62,560 nucleotides of DNA from Affinirhizobium straminoryzae (lineage in GTDB: Bacteria > Pseudomonadota > Alphaproteobacteria > Rhizobiales > Rhizobiaceae), in assembly GCF_007004135.1 (NCBI RefSeq), contig NZ_VJMG01000077.1, positions 1-62,560 of the forward strand. Reading direction: 5' to 3'. A program made the position numbers and the translations under genes. Shown piece after piece: positions 37,069-46,128 of the stretch. Each line of letters begins with the position of its first letter. The first letter of the stretch is position 1. Under the pieces are notes generated by a model. That model was not told the origin of the DNA. It saw only the letters and a list, made by a program, of their open reading frames with translations, and ran no database searches.

Positions 37069-38076
37069 TCACGCTCTCCCGAATTGGCGCACGCGCGGGT
37101 CAAGCAGCGCAAGCAGCAGGTCTGCGATGATGTTGCCGACCACGAGCGTTGCCGCGAGCACCATCATGAAGGTGGCGGTCACATAGACATCGCCGACCGC
37201 CATGGAGCCGACGATGGCGGGGCCAACGGTCGGCAGCGCAAAGATGATGGCGGTTTCGATTTCGCCGCTCAGCATGTAGGGCAGAACGACACCCTGATAC
37301 ATGACGAGCGGATGCAGCGCGTTCGGCACCGCATGGCGCAGGATCACCGCGCTCTCCGGCAGGCCCTTGGCGCGGGCGGTTTCGATATACTGCGCGTTCA
37401 GCGTGTCGAGCAGATTGCCGCGCATCACGCGCATGTTGTAGGCGAGGCCGCCGAACACGGCGATGGCGACCACCGGCCAGACATGGTGCACGAGGTCCGC
37501 GAATTTTGCCCATGACCAGGGCGCGCCGCCATATTGCGGCGAGAAGAAACTGCCGATCTCCGACACGTCGAAATGGAAGACCATCAGGTAGACCAGCACC
37601 AGCGCCATCAGGAAGCGCGGAATGGTCATGCCGAGGAAGGAGACGGCCGAGAGAAGGTTGTCGACCCAGGAATATTGCCGCGTTGCCGCCCAGATGCCGA
37701 AGGTGATCCCGAACAGGGAGGCCAGGATATGGCAGACGAGCGCCAGCGCCAGCGTGCGTGGCAGGCGTTCGCCGACAACCTCCGCCACCGGCTTGTTGTA
37801 ATAGAAGCTGTAGCCGAAATCGCCGCGCGTGACGATGCCGGTGATCCAGTTGAGATATTGCACCGCCATCGGCTGGTCGAGGCCATGTTCCACGCGATAG
37901 GCCTGCGCCTGGGCCTCGGCCTGTTCGTACGAGGCGCCACCCTGGTTCATCAGCTGCGAGCGGATGTAATCGGCATAGTCGCCGGGCGGCGCCTGGATGA
38001 TCGCGAAGGTGACAATGCTCAGGATCAGCAGCACCGGCACGGCCGAGGCGATCCGCGTCAGGAGAAATCTCGGCAT
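37069..38076 (-). CDS. agpB: ABC transporter permease, OppB type (AgpB-like)
   Basis: The 335-residue permease has an N-terminal membrane anchor ('FLLTRIASAVPVLLILSIVT') typical of OppB, a second domain of five helices and the EAA loop 'YIETARAKGLPESAVILRHA'. A perfect 10-base hairpin (38131-38155) stands between it and the binding-protein gene. It forms the channel with AgpC. Confidence 0.91.
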   Translation of the reverse strand: MPRFLLTRIASAVPVLLILSIVTFAIIQAPPGDYADYIRSQLMNQGGASYEQAEAQAQAYRVEHGLDQPMAVQYLNWITGIVTRGDFGYSFYYNKPVAEVVGERLPRTLALALVCHILASLFGITFGIWAATRQYSWVDNLLSAVSFLGMTIPRFLMALVLVYLMVFHFDVSEIGSFFSPQYGGAPWSWAKFADLVHHVWPVVAIAVFGGLAYNMRVMRGNLLDTLNAQYIETARAKGLPESAVILRHAVPNALHPLVMYQGVVLPYMLSGEIETAIIFALPTVGPAIVGSMAVGDVYVTATFMMVLAATLVVGNIIADLLLALLDPRVRQFGRA

Positions 38077-38130
38077 GGCTTCCTCTCTGCCTTGCAAGGG
38101 CCGCGGGACGCGACCTTTCCGATGTCCCGT

Positions 38131-38155
38131 CCGGCCGCGCACCACGCGCGGCCGG
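38131..38155 (-). other. Perfect hairpin between agpA and agpB
   Basis: The ten-base arms 38131-38140 and 38146-38155 pair completely around a five-base loop. It begins 25 bases after the agpA stop and is not followed by a T run. Such hairpins often stabilise the binding-protein part of an ABC operon mRNA. Confidence 0.55.
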
Positions 38156-38179
38156 CAGTCCTTTTCTCAGGGAGGAGCC

Positions 38180-40267
38180 TTAGTTGGTCGGGCCACCGTC
38201 GCCCGGCTTGCCGGGCAGCTGCTGCGGGAAGAGTTCGTACTTGCCCTGCTTGTCGGCCGCGACCCAGACCCTCTCGCGCATGATCGAATCTTCCGCCCAG
38301 TTGAACATGTAGATCGGCGTGCCGGGCGGAATGTTGGAGAAGCGCTTGTTGATGATCAGCGCCCCCGGATATTCCGTCAGGCCGATGGTGTAGAGGTTCT
38401 GGGTCGAGATCTTCTGGTACTGCTTCATCAGGTCCGCCCGCTCGGCATTGTCCTGCGAGGCGATGAAGCGGTTCACCAGATCGGCCATCTGCTTTTCGAA
38501 GGGCAGGATGTCGAGGTCCTTGCCTTCCGGCGCGCGGTGGTTCCAGCTGGTGCGCGGGCCGACCGGCGCCAGCTGTTCGGTGTTCTGGACGACGGAGGCC
38601 AGTTCCGAGCTGTTGCGCCGGACCGCCCAGTCGAAGCGCCCTGCATAATGGGCGGCGTCGCGCTGGTTGGAATCGAGCGCATTGATGACGACGCGGATGC
38701 CGATCTTCGCCATCTGGCCGACAAGCCCTTCCGCCAGGCTCTTGTCGGTGGTGTAGCCATTGTTGACGAGCAGCACGATCTCGACATTCTTGCCGCCGGC
38801 GGTGCCCTTCGGGAAGTTGACGAAGCCGTCATTGTCGGTATCGACCAGCCCCAGCTTTTTCAGTGCCGCCTTCGCCTCTTCCAGATTGTAGGGATAATAG
38901 ACGGTCGAGGCGCGGTCGTAGAAACTGGTGCCGGAGGACAGCCCGCCCGGATAGATCGCGGTGAACGGCCCCTTGACCAGGCTGTCGCCGACGGCCTTGC
39001 GGTCGATGGCGGATGTCACGGCCTGGCGGAATTCCAGGTTGCGGTTCAGCTCGCGCACCGCCTGTTCGCGCTCGTCCGGCGAACCCCAGCCATTGGCGGA
39101 AAAGTTCATCAGCAGGCTGTAGCCGATCAGCCGCGGGCCGAAGGCAAGCCGTGCCGGGGCGCTCGGTTCGGCCGCACGCTTCAGCGAAGCCACGAAATTT
39201 TCCGGCTGCTCCAGGTTGGAAATGTCGCCGGAGCCCGCGACCGCCTGCACGTCGCGATCGGCCCAGGTGGACAGCTTGAAGTGGACTTCATCGAGGTAGG
39301 GCAGCTGCTGCCCCTTCTCGTCCACCTTCCAGTAATAGGGGTTGCGGCGCATCACGATGATGTCGTCCGGCCGGTAGGCCACCGGCACCCAGGCGCCCAT
39401 CACCGGCATGTTCATATATTCCGGAGGAAACGCGTTCTTGAACTGGTCGTAGGTGTTCTTCGAATATTTCGGATGCTTGGCCTTCAGCAGATGGGCCGGT
39501 CCGGGGCAGAAATTCGGATAGGCCATGGTATAAAGATACTGCTTGGGGAAGGCGGCCTTGAAGGTCCATTCGACGGTGTAGTCATCGACCTTGCGCAGCG
39601 TTGTGCCTTCGCCAAAAGCTTCCGGCGAGGCGCCGCCGCCCAGCGGCGAGACATTCGGGTCGATGACGCCGTCCTCCCAGTAGAACATCACGTCATCGGC
39701 GGTGAAGGGCACCCCGTCCGACCATTTGGCGCCCTTCACCAGATGCATGGTGAGCTTGTGGCCATCTGCCGACCATTCCCAGCCCTTGGCGAGGTTCGGC
39801 AGCGGCTCGGTATCCTTGGCGTCCACCTGGAACAGCGGCGCGGTGCGGGTCAGGCATTCCGAGAGAGCGATGTCAATGCCGCCCCAACCCTGGCTCTGGC
39901 CGGCCATATAGTTCCAGCCTTCGGGGCGCCCGCCAATGACATGGCGCATCGTATCGCCATAAACGCCTGCCCCATCCGGCATGTTGCCGATCTTGTAGAC
40001 GAGCGGTTCTGCGGGCAGGCGCTCCTTGAGCGGCGGCAGCTTGCCTGTCTTCTCGAACTTGTCGGCCACCCAGGCCGGCTCGCTGTAGGATGGCAGCGCC
40101 TTGAACTCCAGAATGGAATCGCGCGGCACATAGGTGATCTTGCCCTGCGCGGGAAACGGCGGCGGCTCCGGCGGCGGGCTGGTCTCGAAGGCTTGCGCCT
40201 GAAGTGCGAAGACCGAAACGCCAAGACCGAGCGCGGCGATCCTGCTGATCTTTCCGTGGTATTGCAT
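38180..40267 (-). CDS. agpA: Periplasmic alpha-galactoside-binding protein, peptide-binding (DppA/OppA) fold (AgpA-like)
   Basis: The 695-residue member of substrate-binding family 5 has a signal peptide (1-24, 'ALQAQAF'), a proline-rich mature start and 'LAKGWEWSADGHKLTMHLVK', 'WSDGVPFTADDVMFYWED' characteristic of the family. S. meliloti AgpA is known to be an alpha-galactoside receptor that resembles peptide-binding proteins, and the gene context here is the same, so galactosides are the likely ligands. The protein is longer than standard DppA. ATG 40267 has GGAAGGA upstream. A large intergenic structure (40293-40413) precedes it. Confidence 0.9.
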   Translation of the reverse strand: MQYHGKISRIAALGLGVSVFALQAQAFETSPPPEPPPFPAQGKITYVPRDSILEFKALPSYSEPAWVADKFEKTGKLPPLKERLPAEPLVYKIGNMPDGAGVYGDTMRHVIGGRPEGWNYMAGQSQGWGGIDIALSECLTRTAPLFQVDAKDTEPLPNLAKGWEWSADGHKLTMHLVKGAKWSDGVPFTADDVMFYWEDGVIDPNVSPLGGGASPEAFGEGTTLRKVDDYTVEWTFKAAFPKQYLYTMAYPNFCPGPAHLLKAKHPKYSKNTYDQFKNAFPPEYMNMPVMGAWVPVAYRPDDIIVMRRNPYYWKVDEKGQQLPYLDEVHFKLSTWADRDVQAVAGSGDISNLEQPENFVASLKRAAEPSAPARLAFGPRLIGYSLLMNFSANGWGSPDEREQAVRELNRNLEFRQAVTSAIDRKAVGDSLVKGPFTAIYPGGLSSGTSFYDRASTVYYPYNLEEAKAALKKLGLVDTDNDGFVNFPKGTAGGKNVEIVLLVNNGYTTDKSLAEGLVGQMAKIGIRVVINALDSNQRDAAHYAGRFDWAVRRNSSELASVVQNTEQLAPVGPRTSWNHRAPEGKDLDILPFEKQMADLVNRFIASQDNAERADLMKQYQKISTQNLYTIGLTEYPGALIINKRFSNIPPGTPIYMFNWAEDSIMRERVWVAADKQGKYELFPQQLPGKPGDGGPTN

Positions 40268-40292
40268 CCTGTCCTTCCTCCCTTTCGGCGTC

Positions 40293-40413
40293 GCCCCCGG
40301 CGCGCCGCTCCTCGTCATGACAGGATCTGCGGAACTCCTCCTTCCGCAGATCCCGATCGTCTTGGTCAGATCCCGACGGCGTCCGTTTGCTGCTCGCACG
40401 GCGCGCCGGGGGC
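40293..40413 (-). other. Nested inverted repeats between agaL1 and agpA
   Basis: Outer arms 40293-40307 and 40399-40413 are perfect 15-base complements 91 bases apart. Inside them 40323-40334 and 40342-40353 are perfect 12-base complements with a 7-base loop. Together they fill the 151-base gap between agaL1 and agpA and can fold into one long branched structure in the mRNA. Confidence 0.6.
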
Positions 40414-40418
40414 GCCTC

Positions 40419-41885
40419 TCAAACGGCAGCCTTCATCGTGGCCTTTTCAACCCGCAACTCCTCGATGGACCGGACCTGCCGGCGGGCAGCTCCCGCCCAG
40501 TCGCGCGTCTTGACCTTCGCCTGTGCCAGCCGCTCGCGTGCGGCCGGAACCGCATCAGCATATTGCGGCAGCCAGCGGGCCTCGGCGACCACCATCTCGT
40601 CCACCATCTGCCAGACCTCCTCGGGCGTCGCGACGGCGCCGACCAGCGGATCGTGCAGCACGGCAAGCTTCAGCAGGTCGATGTCACCCGTGACGGCCGC
40701 GTGTACCGACATGCGCTGTACGTTGATCGAGGCCATGCAGGTGGCGGCGCAGGCTTCCGGCAGCGTGATGCCCGACACCATGTTGATGCCGAAGCGATCG
40801 ACGAAGCCGGGCGATTCGATGATCGCATCCGCCGGCAGGTTGGTGATCACGCCTGTATTCCTGACGTTGAAATGCCCGCGATAGACACGGCCGGTCTCCA
40901 GCGCTTCCAGGATATGGCTGGCATGCTCGTTGGAGCGGCGGGCGGGATCGATCGGCTTCTTCGCCTGCTCCAGGAATTGCGGGAACTCCGTCTCGAACCA
41001 GTTGCGGGTTTCGGTGGAGTGCCGGAGGTAACCGCCGGTTTCGCCATGAATCCAGTCGGACATGTCGATCCAGCGGGTGATTTCTTCCGGGCGCTTGCGA
41101 TACCACGGCAGATATTCCGAGAGGTGCCCGTTGCTTTCGGTCGAGTAGACGCCGAAACGCTTCAGCACGTCGATGCGCAGCTTTTCCTGCTGCGAATAGA
41201 CCGGATGCGCCTCGAAGGCGGCAATCAGCTCGTCCTTGCCGATCCTGCGGCCGTTCAGCCTGAGATCGACGAACCAGGTCTGGTGGTTGATGCCGGAGCA
41301 GACATAGTCCAGTTCCCGGATCGAGGCTGCACCCAGCACCTCGGCAATCTGTTCCGCACCGTGCTGCACGCCGTGGCAAAGGCCGATCGTATCCACCTTG
41401 CCGTATTCTATGGCGGCCCAGGTGTTCATCGCCATCGGGTTGGCATAGTTCAGGAATTTTGCGTCCGGTGCCGCAACCTCCCGGATATCCTTGCAGAAAT
41501 CGAGGATGACCGGGATGTTGCGCTGGCCGTAGAGAATGCCGCCCGCACAGATCGTATCACCGACGCATTGGTCGATCCCGTATTTGAGCGGAATGCGGAT
41601 ATCCTCCGCATAGGCCTCAAGCCCGCCGACACGCACGCAGCTTATGATGTAACGCGCACCTTCCAGCGCCCGGCGGCGGTCCGTGGTGGCGGTCACCCGG
41701 GTCGGCAGGCCGTTCGCCTCCACGATGCGTTCCAGGATTTCGCGGATCATGCCGAGATTGTGCTCGCTGATGTCTGTCAGCGCGAATTCGACATCGCGGA
41801 ATTCCGGCACGCACAGAATGTCAGTGAACAGCTTCTTGGTGAACCCGACGCTGCCGGCGCCGATGATAGCGATTTTGAAACTCAT
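40419..41885 (-). CDS. agaL1: Alpha-galactosidase, GH4 (AgaL1-like)
   Basis: The 488-residue GH4 enzyme has 'IAIIGAGSVGFTKKL' (NAD-binding, 5-19), metal ligands C170-H171 in 'GLCHGVQHG' and H201 in 'SGINHQTWFVD'. It is the first gene of the agp operon, cytoplasmic, and needs NAD+ and a divalent metal. ATG 41885 is chosen from the family N-terminus 'MSFKIAII'; upstream codons in frame are not conserved. In GH4, 'CHGVQ' rather than 'CHSVQ' is commonly seen in alpha-galactosidases. Confidence 0.9.
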   Translation of the reverse strand: MSFKIAIIGAGSVGFTKKLFTDILCVPEFRDVEFALTDISEHNLGMIREILERIVEANGLPTRVTATTDRRRALEGARYIISCVRVGGLEAYAEDIRIPLKYGIDQCVGDTICAGGILYGQRNIPVILDFCKDIREVAAPDAKFLNYANPMAMNTWAAIEYGKVDTIGLCHGVQHGAEQIAEVLGAASIRELDYVCSGINHQTWFVDLRLNGRRIGKDELIAAFEAHPVYSQQEKLRIDVLKRFGVYSTESNGHLSEYLPWYRKRPEEITRWIDMSDWIHGETGGYLRHSTETRNWFETEFPQFLEQAKKPIDPARRSNEHASHILEALETGRVYRGHFNVRNTGVITNLPADAIIESPGFVDRFGINMVSGITLPEACAATCMASINVQRMSVHAAVTGDIDLLKLAVLHDPLVGAVATPEEVWQMVDEMVVAEARWLPQYADAVPAARERLAQAKVKTRDWAGAARRQVRSIEELRVEKATMKAAV

Positions 41886-42084
41886 CCCTCGCATCCTCCT
41901 TGCGAAATCCAAGCCGTCACGATGGCGGGTCACGCTCCGTGCGGACATGCACAGGCTTTCACACAAAACCGCCGGAAAACCGGGATTCTGCGTCAAAGTT
42001 CCGATCCGTGCTGTCCTCTGGCTTCTCCTCGGAAACTGATTATGCGTATATTTTCCGGAGGGGACAGAGAAGGATTATGCTTTC

Positions 42085-42990
42085 ATGGGTAATTTTGTGC
42101 TCCAGGATCTGATGGCGGCAGGCCCGATCATGCGCACCGTTTCGCTGCCGCGCGGACGCCAGACGCTGCACACCATGCCGACCAGCGCCGGCTATGAAAT
42201 CCGCGCGGACGTCAGCTATGACTGGGACGGACGCCGGCGTGGCCTTGCCCCCTTCACCGTGCTGCAGCACACGATCGGGGGGCGTGGCAATCTGCGCTAC
42301 GAGACCCGGACGATGCAGTTGAAACCTGGCGAGACGCTGCTGCTGCTGATCCCGCACAACCATCGCTACTGGCTGGAAAAGGGCGATCGCTGGGAATTCT
42401 TCTGGATGTCGATGAACGGTGAGGAGGCACTGCGCATTCACCGTTCGATCCTGGCGATCACCGGCCCCGTGCTGCACCTGCAGCCCGTGACGATCGACCG
42501 GCTGGCCTCCTGCTGCCACCGGCTCGTCACCGGCGGCGAGACGCCGGGCGCGGCTTCGGCCATCGCCTATGAGGCGGCCATGGTGCTCTATGACGACGTC
42601 TTCGGCTCCCATCCCACCTATGCGCAGGAATATCGTGCACTCCAGCACGTGCTCGAACATATCGAGGGCCATCTCGACCAGCGGCTGACGGTGGCTGATC
42701 TTGCCGATGTTGCGGGCCTCAGCCGTGCGCATTTTTCCCGCATCTTTGCGGCGAGCGAAGGCCTGCCGCCGGCAGAATTCGTGCTGCAGAAGCGTCTGCG
42801 TCGTGCGGCGAAACTGCTGACGAAGACGGCCGACATGCCTGTGAAGGAGGTCGCGGCACTGTGCGGCTTCGATGACCCCAACTACTTCTCGAAAGTCTTC
42901 CGCCGTCTCTACGGTACCAATCCCAGCGATTTCCGCACGAGCGGCATGTATGCGAGCCTGACGGCTGCGCCGCGGCACGAGGTGAACTGA
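42085..42990 (+). CDS. agpT: AraC family transcriptional regulator (AgpT-like)
   Basis: The 301-residue protein has an N-terminal AraC-type cupin sugar-binding domain ('MQLKPGETLLLLIPHNHRYW', about 75-95) and a C-terminal double HTH ('LTVADLADVAGLSRAHFSRI' and 'MPVKEVAALCGFDDPNYFSK'). It is divergent from agaL1, matching the AraC-type activator upstream of the S. meliloti agp operon. The 199-base gap contains the agp promoter; a TATG and TCCGG pair near 42040-42058 could be an AraC-type half-site arrangement. Galactosides are the expected inducer. Confidence 0.88.
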   Translation: MGNFVLQDLMAAGPIMRTVSLPRGRQTLHTMPTSAGYEIRADVSYDWDGRRRGLAPFTVLQHTIGGRGNLRYETRTMQLKPGETLLLLIPHNHRYWLEKGDRWEFFWMSMNGEEALRIHRSILAITGPVLHLQPVTIDRLASCCHRLVTGGETPGAASAIAYEAAMVLYDDVFGSHPTYAQEYRALQHVLEHIEGHLDQRLTVADLADVAGLSRAHFSRIFAASEGLPPAEFVLQKRLRRAAKLLTKTADMPVKEVAALCGFDDPNYFSKVFRRLYGTNPSDFRTSGMYASLTAAPRHEVN

Positions 42991-43206
42991 CCGGCCGGCC
43001 GTCGGCATCGCGGAAGCCGGGCCTTGCCCCCCGTCACCCGGCACATCCCTGTCACACCGGACGTGTAGTCCTTGTCGCGAAGGCTTGGCATACCCGCCGC
43101 GCCTTTCATGACGCAGACCCCTCACCTTGCCACAGAAAACGGGTTGTCGCGCTTCATGTCTTCAACGCTGGGAACACATTTCGTGCCGACATCCGAAAGC
43201 AGCATC

Positions 43207-43944
43207 ATGGCCCCCTCGCGCCCCGACCCCATCGCCTATCTCACCGGACGGCTGACCAGCGCCCCTCGCCCCGGCGGCATCTCCCTTCCGGGCGGCGGCG
43301 GAAAATTCCATTCCGATGGCAGCGTGCAGCAATGGCCGGGCAATACCTTCATCTGCCACATCGACCGCACCTCGGCGGCCTTCGAGGCGATCCGCGCCCT
43401 GCAGGAGGAGATCAAGCGCAGCGCGTTCAACCGCTTCTTCACCTTCCTCCCGCCATCGAGTTTCCACATGACGGTCTTCCAGGGCACCTCGCCTCTCACA
43501 TGCCCGGGCGCCGGCTGGCCGGACGGGCTGGACTGGCCGCTGGACCGCGATGCGGTGACGGCGGCGTTGGGCGAACGCGTGCGGGATCTAGACCTGCCGC
43601 TCCGCCGGACCATCCGCGTCATCGATCTGTTTGCCGCGCACAGCCTGACGGTGGCCGGCGCGACGCCTGCTGCGGAAGAGGCGCTGCGGACGACCCGTCG
43701 CACGCTCTCAGACGCAACCCGCATGCCGCAGGCGGATTTCGAGCAGTATGTCTTCCATATTTCGCTTGCCTATCTCATCGACTGGGTGTCCGAGCCGCTG
43801 GCGCTCGAAATCGTCGACTTCAGCCGGGCGCAGACGGAACTGTACGCGCCGCTGATCGGCGAGCTCGAGCTTGGCCCGGTGGAATTGTCCGATTTCGACA
43901 GCATGCACCACTTCGAGCCGCGGCTGTTGCTGGGCAAGCGCTGA
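43207..43944 (+). CDS. DUF1868 protein, 2H phosphoesterase-like
   Basis: The protein of about 245 residues matches DUF1868, part of the 2H (LigT-like) phosphoesterase group. The two H-x-T/S motifs are 'SSFHMTVFQG' and 'YVFHISLAY', the expected catalytic histidines for cyclic-phosphodiester or RNA-end chemistry. The start is uncertain: ATG 43207 gives a family-length protein, but in-frame ATGs at 43156 and 43108 exist and none has a strong ribosome site. It stands between the agp and hut clusters with no clear partner. Confidence 0.8.
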   Translation: MAPSRPDPIAYLTGRLTSAPRPGGISLPGGGGKFHSDGSVQQWPGNTFICHIDRTSAAFEAIRALQEEIKRSAFNRFFTFLPPSSFHMTVFQGTSPLTCPGAGWPDGLDWPLDRDAVTAALGERVRDLDLPLRRTIRVIDLFAAHSLTVAGATPAAEEALRTTRRTLSDATRMPQADFEQYVFHISLAYLIDWVSEPLALEIVDFSRAQTELYAPLIGELELGPVELSDFDSMHHFEPRLLLGKR

Positions 43945-43969
43945 GGCGGAGGCTGGCTCGGGTGCGCGT

Positions 43970-44689
43970 TCAGCCGCCCGGCTGGAAGCGCGCCACCAGG
44001 GCATGACGATCGCCAGGATAGGTGAAACGCACGAAGGTGACGGGGCCACCCGCGCCCCAGGTGCGACGTTCGATGACGAGGCAGGCACTGTGGCGGGCGA
44101 TCTCCAGCTTCGTCGCCACGTCTGCAGCGGCGGTGACGGCCTGGATCCGGTGTTCGGCGGCATTCCAGGGCACGCGGCTGATCAGGAAGGCCCCGGGCGC
44201 AATCAGGCTGAAATCCTCGCTCTCCGCCTCCGGAACCGTGGCAAGATTGATCAGCCGGTATTCGAGGCAGAAGGGGCGGCCGCCGGCCAGATGCACGGCC
44301 ACGCATTCCAGCACGGCACTGCCATCCGCAAGCTCCATCAGCGTGCAATCCTGCCGGGTCGCCATGCGGCGATTGCGCGTCTCCAGTCGGTAGCCATAGG
44401 ACAGATTGAGGGACCGTACCTCCGTCTCGATATCATGGATTTCCAGCACGGCGGACTGTGCCACGGGCTGGGCGACGAAGCTGCCGGATTTCTTGCGCCG
44501 CTCGATCAGGCCCGCCCGCGCGAGCTGTGTCAGTACCTTGTTCGCGGTCATGCGGGAACAGCCATACTGGATGGCAAGATCCACCTCGAACGGCAGACGA
44601 TAGCCCGGCGGCCATTCGCCCGAGAGAATGCGCCGCTCCAGATCACCAAGAATGCGGCCGTGCAGCGTCTTCTCTTTGTCCGTGTTCAT
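43970..44689 (-). CDS. hutC: Histidine utilisation repressor HutC (GntR family)
   Basis: The 239-residue GntR/HutC regulator has an N-terminal winged HTH ('YGCSRMTANKVLTQLARAGL', about 43-62) and a C-terminal UTRA effector domain ('CLEYRLINLATVPEA' region). HutC normally represses hut genes and releases on binding urocanate. Its ATG overlaps the hutF stop by four bases, so the repressor is made with HutF and probably autoregulated through the operator at 46087-46098. Confidence 0.93.
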   Translation of the reverse strand: MNTDKEKTLHGRILGDLERRILSGEWPPGYRLPFEVDLAIQYGCSRMTANKVLTQLARAGLIERRKKSGSFVAQPVAQSAVLEIHDIETEVRSLNLSYGYRLETRNRRMATRQDCTLMELADGSAVLECVAVHLAGGRPFCLEYRLINLATVPEAESEDFSLIAPGAFLISRVPWNAAEHRIQAVTAAADVATKLEIARHSACLVIERRTWGAGGPVTFVRFTYPGDRHALVARFQPGG

Positions 44690-46032
44690 TGGGCCAGCAG
44701 TTCCCGCATCACCGTCTCGAAGCGGCGGCTTATCGCGTCGCGTCTGAAATGGCGACCCTTTTCCACCAGCTTCCTGCCGGAAATCCAGGTGCTGTCGACC
44801 CCGACGCCACCGGCGAAGATCCAGTGGTCGAGAATCTGGTCTTCGCCGAGATAGGGAATTCCGGCGACATCGAGCGAAACGAGATCGGCACTGGCGCCCG
44901 GGGCGAGACCGGCCGGCGCATCGAGCGCCTGCGCACCGCCCGCCAGCGTCCGTTCGAACAGCTTGCGCCCGGTCGAGCCATCGGTATCGGCCACCACGTT
45001 GCGCGCTTTCAGGCCGAGACGCTGCGAGTATTCCAGCTGGCGCAATTCCTCGGCCACGGAAATTCGGATGTTCGAATCCGAGCCGATGCCCAGCGCGCCG
45101 CCGGCGGAGAGATAGGTTTCACCATTGAAGATGCCGTCGCCGAGATTGGCTTCGGTGATCGGGCAAAGCCCTGCCACCGCGCCGGAGGCGGCCATGCGTG
45201 CTGTTTCCCTTGTCGTCATGTGGGTGGCATGGATCAGGCACCAGCGGCGATCGACCGGTGCCTCGTCCAGTAGCCATTCAACGGGGCGGCGGCCGGTGGC
45301 GGCGAGGCAATCCTCGACCTCCTTCACCTGTTCGGCGACATGAATGTGCACGGGTCCATCGCCCGCCAGAGGCAGAATCATCGAAAGCTCCGCGGCCGTG
45401 ACGGCGCGCAGGCTGTGGGGGGCGATCCCGAGCCGGGCGCCGGAGAGGCGCCCGGTCAGGCCGCGGCAGGCTTCCATCTGGCGTGAAAATTCGTCCAGCG
45501 AGTGAATGAAGCGACGTTGTCCCTCATTGGGGGCCGCACCGCCGAAGCCGGAATGCGCGTAGAAGACCGGCAGCAGCGTCAGACCGATACCGGTCTCCTG
45601 GCTTGCCGCTGCGATGCGTTCGGCCATTTCCGCGATATTGGCGTAGAGCCCGCCATCCTTGTCGTGATGCAGGTAGTGGAATTCGCCGACCCGGCCGAAG
45701 CCAGCCTCCAGCATCTCCATATAGAGCTGGGCGGCCACCGCCTCCACCTGGTCCGGCGTCATGGAGAGCGCGAAACGATACATCAGCGTGCGCCAGCTCC
45801 AGAAACTGTCGGCCCCCGGCCCCCGCACCTCGGCGAGGCCTGCCATGGCGCGCTGGAAGGCGTGGCTGTGCAGGTTGGGCATTGCCGGCACCAGCACGGC
45901 CTGGCGCTCGTCGCCGGCCTCGGCCGGCACGCCGGCTGCCAGGGAGGCAATCTGCCCGTCTTCGATTGTCAGCCGTACATCGCTTTTCCAACCCTCTGGC
46001 AACAAAGCGCTTTTCGCGTGGATCGCCTGCAT
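44686..46032 (-). CDS. hutF: Formimidoylglutamate deiminase
   Basis: The 448-residue metal-dependent amidohydrolase converts N-formimino-L-glutamate to N-formyl-L-glutamate and ammonia, the HutF branch of histidine breakdown. Zinc motifs are 'MPNLHSHAFQRAM', 'HIHVAEQ', 'IHATHM' and 'LGIGSDSNIRIS'. ATG 46032 is the family start; upstream in-frame codons overlap the operator. Presence of hutF with hutG means the five-step pathway that ends in formate and glutamate. It is divergent from hutI. Confidence 0.94.
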   Translation of the reverse strand: MQAIHAKSALLPEGWKSDVRLTIEDGQIASLAAGVPAEAGDERQAVLVPAMPNLHSHAFQRAMAGLAEVRGPGADSFWSWRTLMYRFALSMTPDQVEAVAAQLYMEMLEAGFGRVGEFHYLHHDKDGGLYANIAEMAERIAAASQETGIGLTLLPVFYAHSGFGGAAPNEGQRRFIHSLDEFSRQMEACRGLTGRLSGARLGIAPHSLRAVTAAELSMILPLAGDGPVHIHVAEQVKEVEDCLAATGRRPVEWLLDEAPVDRRWCLIHATHMTTRETARMAASGAVAGLCPITEANLGDGIFNGETYLSAGGALGIGSDSNIRISVAEELRQLEYSQRLGLKARNVVADTDGSTGRKLFERTLAGGAQALDAPAGLAPGASADLVSLDVAGIPYLGEDQILDHWIFAGGVGVDSTWISGRKLVEKGRHFRRDAISRRFETVMRELLAQ

Positions 46033-46086
46033 GCCTGTCTTTCCTTCCGCGTTTCGCTCCAAAATTTCCCTTGCGAGATGGCGATA

Positions 46087-46098
46087 ATGTATATACAT
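46087..46098. promoter_or_regulatory. HutC operator in the hutF-hutI divergent region
   Basis: A perfect 12-base palindrome, ATGTATATACAT, lies in the 96-base gap between hutF and hutI, 31 bases before the hutI start and 55 before hutF. As I recall, HutC operators in Pseudomonas contain TGTATATACA or close variants, so this is the obvious binding site. It can control both transcripts. Confidence 0.8.
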
Positions 46099-46128
46099 GT
46101 TTTTGCCACAAGAGAAGGCGAAAGACCG

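Noticed and set aside
45502..46128. A long upstream extension of the hutI frame
   Set aside because: It runs antisense through hutF and across the HutC operator. The imidazolonepropionase family start is near 46129.
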